In this document: in pieces, positions 1 to 5,788 of the stretch
How positions within the stretch are numbered: position 1 is the stretch's first letter
Layout of the letters: every line of letters starts with the position of its first letter
NCBI GenBank assembly: GCA_035622995.1
Contig: DASPUI010000161.1
Location: 1 to 9,406 of the forward strand
Direction: 5' to 3'
Source of the DNA: DASPUI01 sp035622995
Lineage (GTDB): Bacteria; Verrucomicrobiota; Verrucomicrobiia; Chthoniobacterales; UBA10450
Length of the DNA stretch: 9,406 bases
Notes under the pieces: generated by a model
Seen by the model: only the letters and a program-made list of their open reading frames with translations
Told to the model about the DNA's origin: nothing
Databases searched by the model: none
Program-made: the position numbers and the translations under genes

Positions 1-474
1 AAGCGCTTTCGCCTTCAAATCGCCGGCTCCCGTGATATCTGCTAGAAGCTCATCAATCGTGCCGTCGACCGTGATGTCCGACGCGCCCGTACCGCGAACG
101 TAAAATTTCGCGCCGGTCAGGTTATGGGCGATCAGATCGACCGCACCGCTCAGGTCTGCGCCGTTAAATTTTGGGCTCGAAACAGTCACTTTGATTCCAT
201 GGGTCGGCCGCAAATGTTCGTGCTCTTTCAGCCGCAGAGTTGGACCGGAAATATAATTCTCGATGTAGCGGATAAGATTTTCATCGGTCGTAATGGTCAG
301 CGACGGCGCGCCAGCGCGCCATTCCACTCTCATTCCGCCAGAGGCAACGATCTCGTTGAAATCGGCAACGGATCGCTGCTCGGTAACGATATTGCCGTTC
401 CCGCGAATGCCGATTACATCACAACCGCCGAACAACAGCATCGCCGCGGCGCCGAGCATTAAAATTCGTTTCAT
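1..474 (-). CDS. DUF2807 (head GIN domain) lipoprotein, C-terminus cut by window edge
   Basis: Reading the minus strand from ATG at 474 gives 158 codons with no stop before the window edge, so the C-terminus is missing. The N-terminus MKRILMLGAAAMLLFGGC is a clear lipoprotein signal with a lipobox ending at Cys18. The start is well supported by a purine-rich ribosome site (GGAAAGGAAG) just upstream, one of the best in the window. The mature part begins DVIGIRGNGNIVTEQRSVADF and continues with 'FNEIVASGGMRVEW', 'LTITTDENLIRYIE', 'LKVTVSSP'-like strands and repeated 'GAxDL/GASDI' turns. This is the pattern of the DUF2807 'putative auto-transporter adhesin, head GIN domain' family, a right-handed beta-helix anchored at the envelope whose function is unknown. 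Family members are usually somewhat over 200 residues, so a short part is probably lost. It lies 185 bases downstream of the secreted protein gene on the same strand and may have its own promoter. Confidence 0.88.
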   Translation of the reverse strand, partial: MKRILMLGAAAMLLFGGCDVIGIRGNGNIVTEQRSVADFNEIVASGGMRVEWRAGAPSLTITTDENLIRYIENYISGPTLRLKEHEHLRPTHGIKVTVSSPKFNGADLSGAVDLIAHNLTGAKFYVRGTGASDITVDGTIDELLADITGAGDLKAKAL

Positions 475-519
475 AAACTTCCTTTCCAATGTGATGCGGC
501 GAACCCGAGGCTCGGATTC

Positions 520-542
520 AAAAATCTGCAATAGGGTTGCAG
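520..542 (-). terminator. Possible intrinsic terminator or attenuator hairpin between two minus-strand genes
   Basis: On the minus strand CTGCAA and TTGCAG form a 6-bp stem (526-531 with 537-542) with a 5-base loop. It is followed by ATTTTT, so it has the outline of a short rho-independent terminator. It lies about 118 bases after the stop of the 660-1658 gene and about 45 bases before the start of the DUF2807 gene. The stem is short and only half GC, so termination may be weak. The rest of the 475-659 gap shows no gene and no convincing promoter. Confidence 0.33.
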
Positions 543-659
543 CCAGAGGGATCGCTTGCGGTCGAAATGATTTACGGCCAGAACGGTCGTCCTGCAATTA
601 TCCTACGGCAGGCGCGGCTACAAGGATCACGCGGCCGACAGGGAAGCTCTACCGGAAAT

Positions 660-1658
660 TCATTTTGTGATTTTAAACTTCACCGCCCCAGCGGGCTCGT
701 CATTAACAAAGAACTCGACCCGATAATCTCCTGGAATCCAGCCGTCCTCGGGCTTCGACAGCGTGAACAAGCCGCCCGAATTCGGCGAGGGGGCAACGGT
801 GTCGGCGTCGTCGATCTCGTAATCGGCCGCGACGTCGACCACATTTTCGGCGATGAAGGTCGCCCGAATCTTTGCCTTCGCTGGCAAGCCGCGACCCTGC
901 CACCGCGCATAAATCGCCGGCGCCGAAACATCAAAGGCCGTCGTCGGTTCGCCTTTCGGGTTTTTCAAGACCCCGACGATCAACTTTTCGCCGCTCTGGC
1001 TCGGTATTGGTTCCGGCTGGCCACCGACCTTCGGCATTTCCTTCAACTCAAGGGACGTTCGCTGCAGCATTGTGCCGGCGTTGGTCTTGATCTCGGTTCG
1101 AATTTTGACAAAGCCGACCCCTGGCACGAGCCAGCGATCAATGGTAGCAGCGCTCGGGAAAGTCTGGTTGCAGTGGATCCGCCAGGCCCGAAATTTCCCC
1201 GCCGCCACCTCAACACCTTCTTCGCCGCTGATTTCGTACTGCTGAGTCACCTGCCTATCGCCGATTTTTCCGTCGAACTTCCACTTCGCTCCAGCCTTCA
1301 GCGGCGTCGCGACAATGGCTTGCGGCGGATCGAAGCTGACCAGCTTGTCGCCATCCATCCGAGCTGCGCAAATGACGCCGTTCTCTCCCTCACGAATCAA
1401 ATCGGTGCTCACACGAACGTTGTCCCGATCCATTTCCATTTTCAAAAACTCGAGGTTGTCGATTTTTTGCGTTCCGGCGATCCGGTAAGAAATGGGGAAA
1501 CGTTCCTTCTCGGTCGGCTTCTCCAAATCGATTTCGGCTGCCGGCTTTTCCTGGGTCATCTCGTATTTCCAAGTCATTCCCTCAGTCGATGGGAGCAGCG
1601 GCTCTGCCGTAGCGCAGACCGCGGGCGCCAAAGCGAAGATGAAGGCGGCGAATTTCAC
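660..1658 (-). CDS. Secreted TapB/DUF3108-like protein with C-terminal Ig-like domain
   Basis: I prefer the GTG at 1658, giving 332 residues, over an ATG at 1745. From the GTG the protein begins with a normal Sec signal peptide (MKFAAFIFALAPAVCATA, cleavage before EPLLP). The longer start would add 29 unrelated residues and overlap the divergent gene. Residues about 20-195 resemble the TapB/DUF3108-like beta-rich domain. Support comes from 'LKAGAKWKFDGKIGDRQVTQQYEI', 'VEVAAGKFRAWRI' and 'IDRWLVPGVGFVKIRTEI', the AGxF...WxxPGVGxVK signature. A Pro/Ser linker (about 200-213) leads to a C-terminal beta domain (about 214-332) ending 'GWIPGDYRVEFFVNDEPAGAVKFKITK', a pattern common in exported Ig-like add-on domains. 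The function is unknown and I see no catalytic residues. A long plus-strand reading frame over the same bases (537-1667) is an Arg-rich shadow. The next gene downstream is the DUF2807 lipoprotein. Confidence 0.8.
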   Translation of the reverse strand: MKFAAFIFALAPAVCATAEPLLPSTEGMTWKYEMTQEKPAAEIDLEKPTEKERFPISYRIAGTQKIDNLEFLKMEMDRDNVRVSTDLIREGENGVICAARMDGDKLVSFDPPQAIVATPLKAGAKWKFDGKIGDRQVTQQYEISGEEGVEVAAGKFRAWRIHCNQTFPSAATIDRWLVPGVGFVKIRTEIKTNAGTMLQRTSLELKEMPKVGGQPEPIPSQSGEKLIVGVLKNPKGEPTTAFDVSAPAIYARWQGRGLPAKAKIRATFIAENVVDVAADYEIDDADTVAPSPNSGGLFTLSKPEDGWIPGDYRVEFFVNDEPAGAVKFKITK

Positions 1659-1713
1659 TGTCCGTGAGACAAAACGGTTCGGTGAAAGTTCAATCGCTCC
1701 AGCGAAAATTCCA

Positions 1714-1721
1714 ATTATGAT
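1714..1721. promoter_or_regulatory. Candidate bidirectional -10 element between divergent genes
   Basis: The 69 bases between the two divergent starts contain ATTATGAT. Read forward this includes TATGAT (1716-1721), five of six matches to the TATAAT box. Read backward it includes CATAAT (1719-1714), also five of six. Forward transcription would begin near 1728, the A of the phosphodiesterase ATG, which has no Shine-Dalgarno sequence. Backward transcription would begin near 1706, leaving a leader of roughly 48 bases before the GTG at 1658. No good -35 box is visible on either strand, so this is tentative. Confidence 0.3.
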
Positions 1722-1727
1722 TGGCCA

Positions 1728-3290
1728 ATGCGAATCCAGAGGCATCTGATTTCACGGCCAGCTTTTTTCGCGCTCCTTGTCGGTTCGTTAGGCCAAATCA
1801 GCGCTTTAGCCGCCGAAATTCCTGCGAACCGGCACGTGATCGTTGTCGTTTGGGACGGGATGCGGCCTGATTTTATTTCCGAGCAAAACACCCCGACGCT
1901 TTGGAAGTTGGCACAGCAAGGCGTCACGTTTCGAAATCATCATGCGGTTTATCTGAGCGCCACCAATGTCAACGGCGTCGCTCTCGCGACTGGCGATTAT
2001 CCAAACCACGGTGGGATCATCGCCAATCACGAATTTCGCCCGAAGATCGACGGTCAAAAACCGGTTGATGTGGAGGCTCCGGAGGTGGTTGAAAAAGGCG
2101 ATGCCATTTCCGCCGGCAAGTATGTGGCCGCACCGACGGTCGCGGAACTCGTGCGTCGATCCGGCGGACGAACCGTGACGGCAGCAAGTAAAACGGTCGG
2201 CTTCTTGGAGGATCGTGATGTCGATTCTCCGAACATCGAAGGCAGCGTGACCTTGTCTGCTGGACGAGCCTGGCCTAGTGAGTCGCTTGCCTCGATCGTC
2301 GCCGCGTTTGGTCAATTTCCGAAATCGCATTGGGATCAGGGCCACTGGACAACGCAGGCGTTAACCGAGATTTTGTGGAGGGACACGCTCCCACCCTTTT
2401 CGAGTCTTTGGTTGGGCGAGCCCGATCTTACTCAACACGAAACCGCGCCCGGCGCGCCGGAAGCATTACGCGCGATCAAATCTTCCGATGACGATCTGGC
2501 GGCGGTGCTGGCGGCATTGGATCGGCATCAGGCGCGCGAAACAACGGATCTGTTTGTGGTTTCGGATCACGGGTTTTCGACCATCGAACATGAAATCGAG
2601 CTGCCGAAAATCTTGCGGAATGCCGGATTTAATGTGGCAACCGAAAATCCACAACCTGACCAAATCATGGCAGTGGGTGTTGGCGGCAGCGTTCTTTTTT
2701 ATCTGCCGCCGCGCAGCTCGGCGCTCGCGCAAAAGCTGGTCGAGTTCTTGCAGCAATCGACGTACGCGGGCGTAATTTTCACGAAGGAGAAAATGGAAGG
2801 AACATTCTCGTTCGATCGGGCAATGATCGACAGCCGCGACGCGCCTGACATTGTGATGTCGTTTCGATGGGATGAAACCAAGAACCAGTTTGGCGTTGCG
2901 GGAATGATCGATGCCGACTGGCAGCGCGCGGCCGGAAAAGGAACACACGCGACCCTGAGCCGGTTCGACATGAACAACATATTGATCGCAGCCGGCCCGA
3001 ATTTTAAAAAAGGTCTGACGAGCGATTTAGCGAGCGGCAACGTCGATCTGGCCCCGACAATCGTGAAAATTCTCGGAATCCCGTCGCCGCCAATGGACGG
3101 CCGGGTTTTGTCCGAGGCAATGGTTAACGCCGTCGTCCAATTACCGAAAGCCGAAACCAAAACAATTGAAGCCAGAATAAAATTTCCATCGGGAACGTGG
3201 AGGCAGACGCTGCGCATCTCGCAGGTCGGATCGACCAATTACCTCGATGAAGGCAATGGCAATTTTCACCCTAACGAAGAGCGAAAATAA
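1728..3290 (+). CDS. Exported alkaline-phosphatase-superfamily phosphodiesterase/hydrolase
   Basis: A 520-residue protein with an N-terminal signal peptide (MRIQRHLISRPAFFALLVGS..., likely cut after ALA at about residue 28), so it probably acts in the periplasm. It belongs to the type I phosphodiesterase/nucleotide pyrophosphatase branch of the alkaline phosphatase superfamily. The expected two-metal ligands are all present: Asp43 (VVWDGMRPD), nucleophile candidate Thr79 (LSATNVNG), Asp233 and His237 (EPDLTQH), Asp280-His281 (VSDHGFS) and His407 (GKGTHATL). 'ALATGDYPNHGGI' at 85-97 matches the conserved segment after the nucleophile. 'VDLAPTIVKILGIPSPPMDGRVL' (439-461) is the usual C-terminal closing motif. 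It should hydrolyse phosphodiesters or phosphomonoesters using two metals, likely zinc. The real substrate cannot be read from sequence. The ATG at 1728 lacks a ribosome site, and another ATG at 1717 is out of frame. A further 50-residue tail follows the hydrolase core. Confidence 0.92.
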   Translation: MRIQRHLISRPAFFALLVGSLGQISALAAEIPANRHVIVVVWDGMRPDFISEQNTPTLWKLAQQGVTFRNHHAVYLSATNVNGVALATGDYPNHGGIIANHEFRPKIDGQKPVDVEAPEVVEKGDAISAGKYVAAPTVAELVRRSGGRTVTAASKTVGFLEDRDVDSPNIEGSVTLSAGRAWPSESLASIVAAFGQFPKSHWDQGHWTTQALTEILWRDTLPPFSSLWLGEPDLTQHETAPGAPEALRAIKSSDDDLAAVLAALDRHQARETTDLFVVSDHGFSTIEHEIELPKILRNAGFNVATENPQPDQIMAVGVGGSVLFYLPPRSSALAQKLVEFLQQSTYAGVIFTKEKMEGTFSFDRAMIDSRDAPDIVMSFRWDETKNQFGVAGMIDADWQRAAGKGTHATLSRFDMNNILIAAGPNFKKGLTSDLASGNVDLAPTIVKILGIPSPPMDGRVLSEAMVNAVVQLPKAETKTIEARIKFPSGTWRQTLRISQVGSTNYLDEGNGNFHPNEERK

Positions 3291-3305
3291 GACGAAGGTT
3301 CGGGC

Positions 3306-3334
3306 TTGACCATTCTGCCCGTTCTTGGAAAACT
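3306..3334 (+). promoter_or_regulatory. Candidate promoter for the porin gene
   Basis: TTGACC at 3306-3311 matches five of six bases of the -35 consensus. Seventeen bases later AAAACT (3329-3334) could be a poor -10. Initiation would fall near 3341, only about two bases before the ATG at 3343, giving an almost leaderless transcript. The good -35 and correct spacing are in favour, and the weak -10 is against. The gap of 52 bases after the phosphodiesterase stop holds nothing else. Confidence 0.3.
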
Positions 3335-3342
3335 CAGTCCTG

Positions 3343-4125
3343 ATGAAACAGCTATTTGTCCTCACCAGCGCCTTTTTCGCATCCTGCATTCTGGCGCTAA
3401 CCACATTTGCCGGCCCGGAACCGTTGCCGAGCGGCAAGGAAATGAAGGAAGTCGCGCCTGTGCCACCGCCTTGTAACTGGCAGGGTTTTTATGTTGGCAT
3501 CAACGCGGGTGGCCAATTTGGTCACAGCGAAAACACAGACCTCGATGGGTACAATAGCTTCGACGTCAATTCGTGGGGATATAGCGAATCCGGCTTCATT
3601 GGTGGCGGTCAGGTTGGCTACAATTATCAATGGCGATGGCTGGTTGTCGGACCGGAGTTTGATGCCGGCTACATGAATTTGCACGGCAGCGGCACACAGC
3701 CGGCTGCTCCCGAAGGCGACACTCACGGCGAAAGCGATAGCGATTTTTTCACAACCTTCCGCGGCCGAATTGGAATCTCGATCTGCCCGCAATCACCCTG
3801 GCTGATTTATGCGACCGGCGGCGCGATCGGGATTCACTACACGACTCGAGTCATCGATGATATCGCCGATAGCGATCCAACCAATGCGCTTTTAGACGGA
3901 CGCACCACCGATTTTGACTGGGGCTACACGGTTGGAGGCGGAATTGAAAAGATGCTCGGATGTCACTGGTCGATCAAGCTAGAATATCTTTATTACAGCA
4001 TCGACGACCAAAGCTTTACCGGGCATGGAGCAGGTGTCTTTAACCACACCGGACCGTTTACGAGCGATTTCAGTGGCGAAACAACGGGCCACATCGTCCG
4101 CGCCGGTTTGAACTTCCGTTTCTAG
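3343..4125 (+). CDS. Outer-membrane beta-barrel porin (Omp25/OmpA-like barrel)
   Basis: The protein is 260 residues from ATG at 3343. An in-frame TTG at 3325 would add six residues and spoil the signal peptide. Residues 1-23 (MKQLFVLTSAFFASCILALTTFA) are a Sec signal peptide. A linker GPEPLPSGKEMKEVAPVPPPC follows, then the barrel from about residue 45 (NWQGFYVGINAGGQFG). 'SGFIGGGQVGYNYQW' and 'VVGPEFDAGYM' are typical of the OMP beta-barrel domain (PF13505-type) seen in rhizobial Omp25/RopB-like proteins. Alternating strands continue through 'WLIYATGGAIGIHY', 'WGYTVGGGIEKMLGCHWSIKLEYLYYSI' and 'GHIVRAGLNFRF'. The terminal Phe is the usual signal for the barrel assembly machinery. The likely role is a structural or small-solute barrel of the outer membrane. 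The linker wording resembles many verrucomicrobial paralogues I remember, which is the main hint to the host phylum. Confidence 0.9.
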   Translation: MKQLFVLTSAFFASCILALTTFAGPEPLPSGKEMKEVAPVPPPCNWQGFYVGINAGGQFGHSENTDLDGYNSFDVNSWGYSESGFIGGGQVGYNYQWRWLVVGPEFDAGYMNLHGSGTQPAAPEGDTHGESDSDFFTTFRGRIGISICPQSPWLIYATGGAIGIHYTTRVIDDIADSDPTNALLDGRTTDFDWGYTVGGGIEKMLGCHWSIKLEYLYYSIDDQSFTGHGAGVFNHTGPFTSDFSGETTGHIVRAGLNFRF

Positions 4126-4146
4126 TCGTTAGTCTAAATCAGTTTT

Positions 4147-4181
4147 TTCACCGAGGTTGGATTCGCTCCGGCCTCGGTGGA
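4147..4181 (+). terminator. Strong hairpin after the porin gene, lacking a U-tract
   Basis: CACCGAGG (4149-4156) and CCTCGGTG (4172-4179) pair perfectly. Two T-G wobbles plus two G-C pairs carry the stem inward to about 12 bp with a 7-base loop. A wobble and a T-A pair extend it outward by two. It begins 21 bases after the porin stop. A T-run lies before, not after, the hairpin, so it is not a classic rho-independent terminator. It could stabilise the 3' end of the porin mRNA or end transcription with a factor. Confidence 0.45.
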
Positions 4182-4210
4182 TTGACGTACGGGTTCTGGT
4201 TCCCTAAGCT
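4182..4210 (+). promoter_or_regulatory. Candidate promoter driving the small Cys-motif protein
   Basis: TTGACG (4182-4187) matches five of six -35 bases and is followed after 17 bases by TAAGCT (4205-4210), a -10 keeping the first, second and last consensus bases. The predicted start site, seven bases after the -10, is base 4217, the G of the GTG start codon. That suggests a leaderless mRNA and explains the missing ribosome site. Confidence 0.4.
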
Positions 4211-4216
4211 CGAAGC

Positions 4217-4603
4217 GTGATTCGCCGCGCTGCGCATGCCTTCACCATCATGGCGCTTTGTTGCGCGATCGGCTTGCATTGGCTCGGCCTTCAGTCGATC
4301 GCCTGGGCCGCGATGCTGATTCAAAATTCCAAGCAAGCGTCGTTAGGCCAGTCGTTTTCAAGAACGTTCGATGGCGCGCATCCTTGCTCCCTTTGTCACC
4401 TGGTGAGCAAGGGAAAAGACTCGGAAAAGAAATCAGATGTGCAGCCCATAAACGGAAAAGTGGATCTCGTCTGCGTGCCGCGCGCAATTTTGCGGGCGCC
4501 GCCGTTTGTTCTGTTCTGCTACCCGACTCTCAATTCTTTATCGTTCCCTCGCAATCATTCTCCGCCGGTTCCACCGCCGCGATTAGTTTGCGTCTGGTCA
4601 TAG
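4217..4603 (+). CDS. Small membrane or exported protein with FDGxHPCxLC motif
   Basis: A 128-residue protein starting at GTG. One hydrophobic segment at about residues 9-33 (FTIMALCCAIGLHWLGLQSIAWAA) would be a signal anchor or a signal peptide cut near AWA. Immediately after comes 'SLGQSFSRTFDGAHPCSLCHLVSKGKDSEKKSD' (about 43-74), with a CxxC pair at Cys57 and Cys60 in a TFDGxHPCxLC context followed by a Lys/Glu stretch. The C-terminal third is hydrophobic then proline-rich, closing 'SPPVPPPRLVCVWS'. I associate this architecture (membrane segment, FDGKHPCxLC, GKKSEKK, PPVPPP end) with short uncharacterised proteins of Verrucomicrobiota. This is from memory and not verified. Here the pair is followed by His, giving CSLCH, formally a c-type haem site, though haem attachment is not established. 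It precedes the CACGC barrel gene by 171 bases on the same strand. Confidence 0.68.
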   Translation: MIRRAAHAFTIMALCCAIGLHWLGLQSIAWAAMLIQNSKQASLGQSFSRTFDGAHPCSLCHLVSKGKDSEKKSDVQPINGKVDLVCVPRAILRAPPFVLFCYPTLNSLSFPRNHSPPVPPPRLVCVWS

Positions 4604-4616
4604 TCCGAGCAGAGGA

Positions 4617-4651
4617 CAATTGAGCTAATCGCGACAGCGCTTTCTCAATTG
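4617..4651 (+). terminator. Inverted repeat after the small Cys-motif gene
   Basis: CAATTGAG (4617-4624) pairs exactly with CTCAATTG (4644-4651) around a 19-base loop that contains a small GCG/CGC stem. It starts 13 bases after the stop at 4603, a normal place for a terminator. No U-tract follows. An 8-base direct repeat ATCGCGAC (4628-4635 and 4656-4663) overlaps it. The function is uncertain: terminator, RNA structure, or a protein-binding site for the next gene. Confidence 0.35.
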
Positions 4652-4735
4652 GTGGATCGCGACCTGCGGGCGCGATGAGCAACAACACCCGCCCGCTTTG
4701 TCCGCGGCACACCGAGTCCCGGCTGTGAAGGTCAC

Positions 4736-4745
4736 TGCTCGAGCA
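4736..4745. promoter_or_regulatory. Ten-base perfect palindrome upstream of the CACGC barrel gene
   Basis: TGCTCGAGCA reads the same on both strands and lies 29 bases before the ATG at 4775, where a dimeric regulator could sit over a promoter. No clear -10/-35 pair is visible around it and the arms are only five bases, so a chance palindrome is possible. The remainder of 4604-4774 shows no convincing gene. Confidence 0.2.
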
Positions 4746-4774
4746 AGACATCTCTTTGCTTCGCCGATTTAGGA

Positions 4775-5716
4775 ATGAAAAACAAAAGTCTGTATCAGAT
4801 ATGTAAAATCAGCGCCGCCTTGTTTGTGGTCGCTTCCATGCCCAGCACCGTCTCGGCATGCGCCTGCGGCTGCGACATTTTCGATGTCGCTACCAGCGCG
4901 ATGTTTCCTAACCAACTCGGTTGGATGGTCTTTGTGGACTACGATTTCCAAAAACAAGACGAAAACTGGAGCGGGACATCAACCGCGCCTGCCTCACACA
5001 ATGATGATAAGGATCTCAAAACCAGTTTCACCGATCTTACCCTCCAGTATCTTTTCAACTCGACCTGGGGCATCCAGCTTCAAGTCCCATACGATTTCCG
5101 ATCGTTTACCACCAAAACCGATTCCGGCAGGCTGGTCACAGACAAGTGGAGTCAGTTCGGCGATGTGCGACTGGAAGGTCTTTACACCGGATTTTCCGAA
5201 GATTTATCGGCTGGCGTGAATTTGGGCCTAAAGTTGCCGACAGGAGATTATAAGTTCGATTCACACGTCGTGGATCGCGACAGTCAGCTCGGAACGGGTA
5301 GCGCCGATATTCTGATGGGCGGATTTTATCGCCATCATGTAAATCTGGCAGCGAAACTTTTCTGGTTTGGGCAGACGGAACTCGATCTGCCCGTCTACAC
5401 TCAGGATCATTACCGACCGGGCCTGGAACTCGATAGCGCGCTTGGCACCTATTATACTGGCTGGAGTATTGGTCAGGCGAGGATTTCGCCGATTGCACAA
5501 GCAATCATTTCGGAGCGAACGAGCGATCGCGGCAGCGCATCCGCCCACCCAGTTGGTTCAGGTTTTCAGCGGGTTTATCTCGCACCGGGAATCGAGGTTG
5601 ACGTTCATCGCTTCAAGTTTTACGCAGACGTCGAAGTGCCGGTCTATCAAAACTACGTTGGCAACCAGCTTACGGCTCCCTTCCTGGTCAAGGCCTCGAT
5701 CGGCTATGAGTTTTAA
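4775..5716 (+). CDS. Outer-membrane beta-barrel protein with Cys-Ala-Cys-Gly-Cys mature N-terminus
   Basis: A 313-residue protein. Residues 1-28 (MKNKSLYQICKISAALFVVASMPSTVSA) form a signal peptide, so the mature protein starts at Cys29-Ala-Cys31-Gly-Cys33-Asp-Ile-Phe-Asp. VSAC also fits a lipobox, so Cys29 could be lipidated. After 'FDVATSAMFPNQLGWMVFVDYDFQKQDENW' the rest is a run of amphipathic strands: 'LKTSFTDLTLQYLFNSTWGIQLQVPYDFR', 'FGDVRLEGLYTGFSEDLSAGVNLGLKLPTGDY', 'LGTGSADILMGGFYRH', 'GIEVDVHRFKFYADVEVPVYQNYVG'. It ends 'VKASIGYEF' with the terminal Phe typical of outer-membrane barrels. The LPTG and GTGS turns recall the transporter/MetA-pathway-like barrel family. I remember N-termini of the CACGC-FDV type in uncharacterised barrels of several phyla. 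The transported or bound ligand is unknown, and metal binding by the cysteines is an inference. AGGA directly abuts the ATG, too close for a good ribosome site. Confidence 0.85.
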   Translation: MKNKSLYQICKISAALFVVASMPSTVSACACGCDIFDVATSAMFPNQLGWMVFVDYDFQKQDENWSGTSTAPASHNDDKDLKTSFTDLTLQYLFNSTWGIQLQVPYDFRSFTTKTDSGRLVTDKWSQFGDVRLEGLYTGFSEDLSAGVNLGLKLPTGDYKFDSHVVDRDSQLGTGSADILMGGFYRHHVNLAAKLFWFGQTELDLPVYTQDHYRPGLELDSALGTYYTGWSIGQARISPIAQAIISERTSDRGSASAHPVGSGFQRVYLAPGIEVDVHRFKFYADVEVPVYQNYVGNQLTAPFLVKASIGYEF

Positions 5717-5756
5717 TCGCTCAATCGAATCCAGGTAATTTGATTTCACGAGGTCT

Positions 5757-5778
5757 GCGGCTTCCAGATCGGATCCGC
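5757..5778. terminator. Weak hairpin between convergent genes
   Basis: GCGG (5757-5760) pairs with CCGC (5775-5778), and TCC pairs with GGA further in, with a two-base bulge and a 5-base loop. It lies between the convergent barrel and aminotransferase stops, where a two-way terminator would be expected. No T-run follows on either strand, so support is thin. Confidence 0.22.
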
Positions 5779-5788
5779 CCATAATTCG

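Noticed and set aside
597..623. GATAAT with TTGTAG on the minus strand as a promoter for the DUF2807 gene
   Set aside because: The spacing is only 15 bases, the -35 is poor, and the candidate terminator at 520-542 would lie downstream of it.
124..670. Plus-strand frames at 124-462 and 293-670
   Set aside because: They are shadows of the DUF2807 gene, which has a lipobox and a strong ribosome site on the minus strand.
537..1667. Long plus-strand reading frame of 376 codons
   Set aside because: Antisense to the secreted protein at 660-1658, very Arg-rich with no domain pattern, and the minus-strand product has a signal peptide and recognisable motifs.
1659..1745. ATG at 1745 as the start of the minus-strand secreted protein
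   Set aside because: It would overlap the divergent hydrolase and put 29 unrelated residues before an otherwise perfect signal peptide that begins at the GTG (1658).
1806..3238. Minus-strand frames of 160-179 codons inside the hydrolase gene
   Set aside because: Antisense shadows. The plus-strand product carries the full set of active-site ligands.
4258..4623. Alternative plus frame of 121 codons and the overlapping minus frames at 4248-4487 and 4530-4751
   Set aside because: They overlap the 4217-4603 gene, have shadow-like Arg/Ser-rich composition, and lack its membrane segment and Cys motif.
4604..4678. In-frame open stretch after the TAG of the small Cys-motif gene (SEQRTIELIATALSQLVDRD...)
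   Set aside because: It looks protein-like but has no start codon of its own and would need stop readthrough. The protein already ends with the PPVPPP tail that seems typical, and the stretch overlaps inverted repeats.
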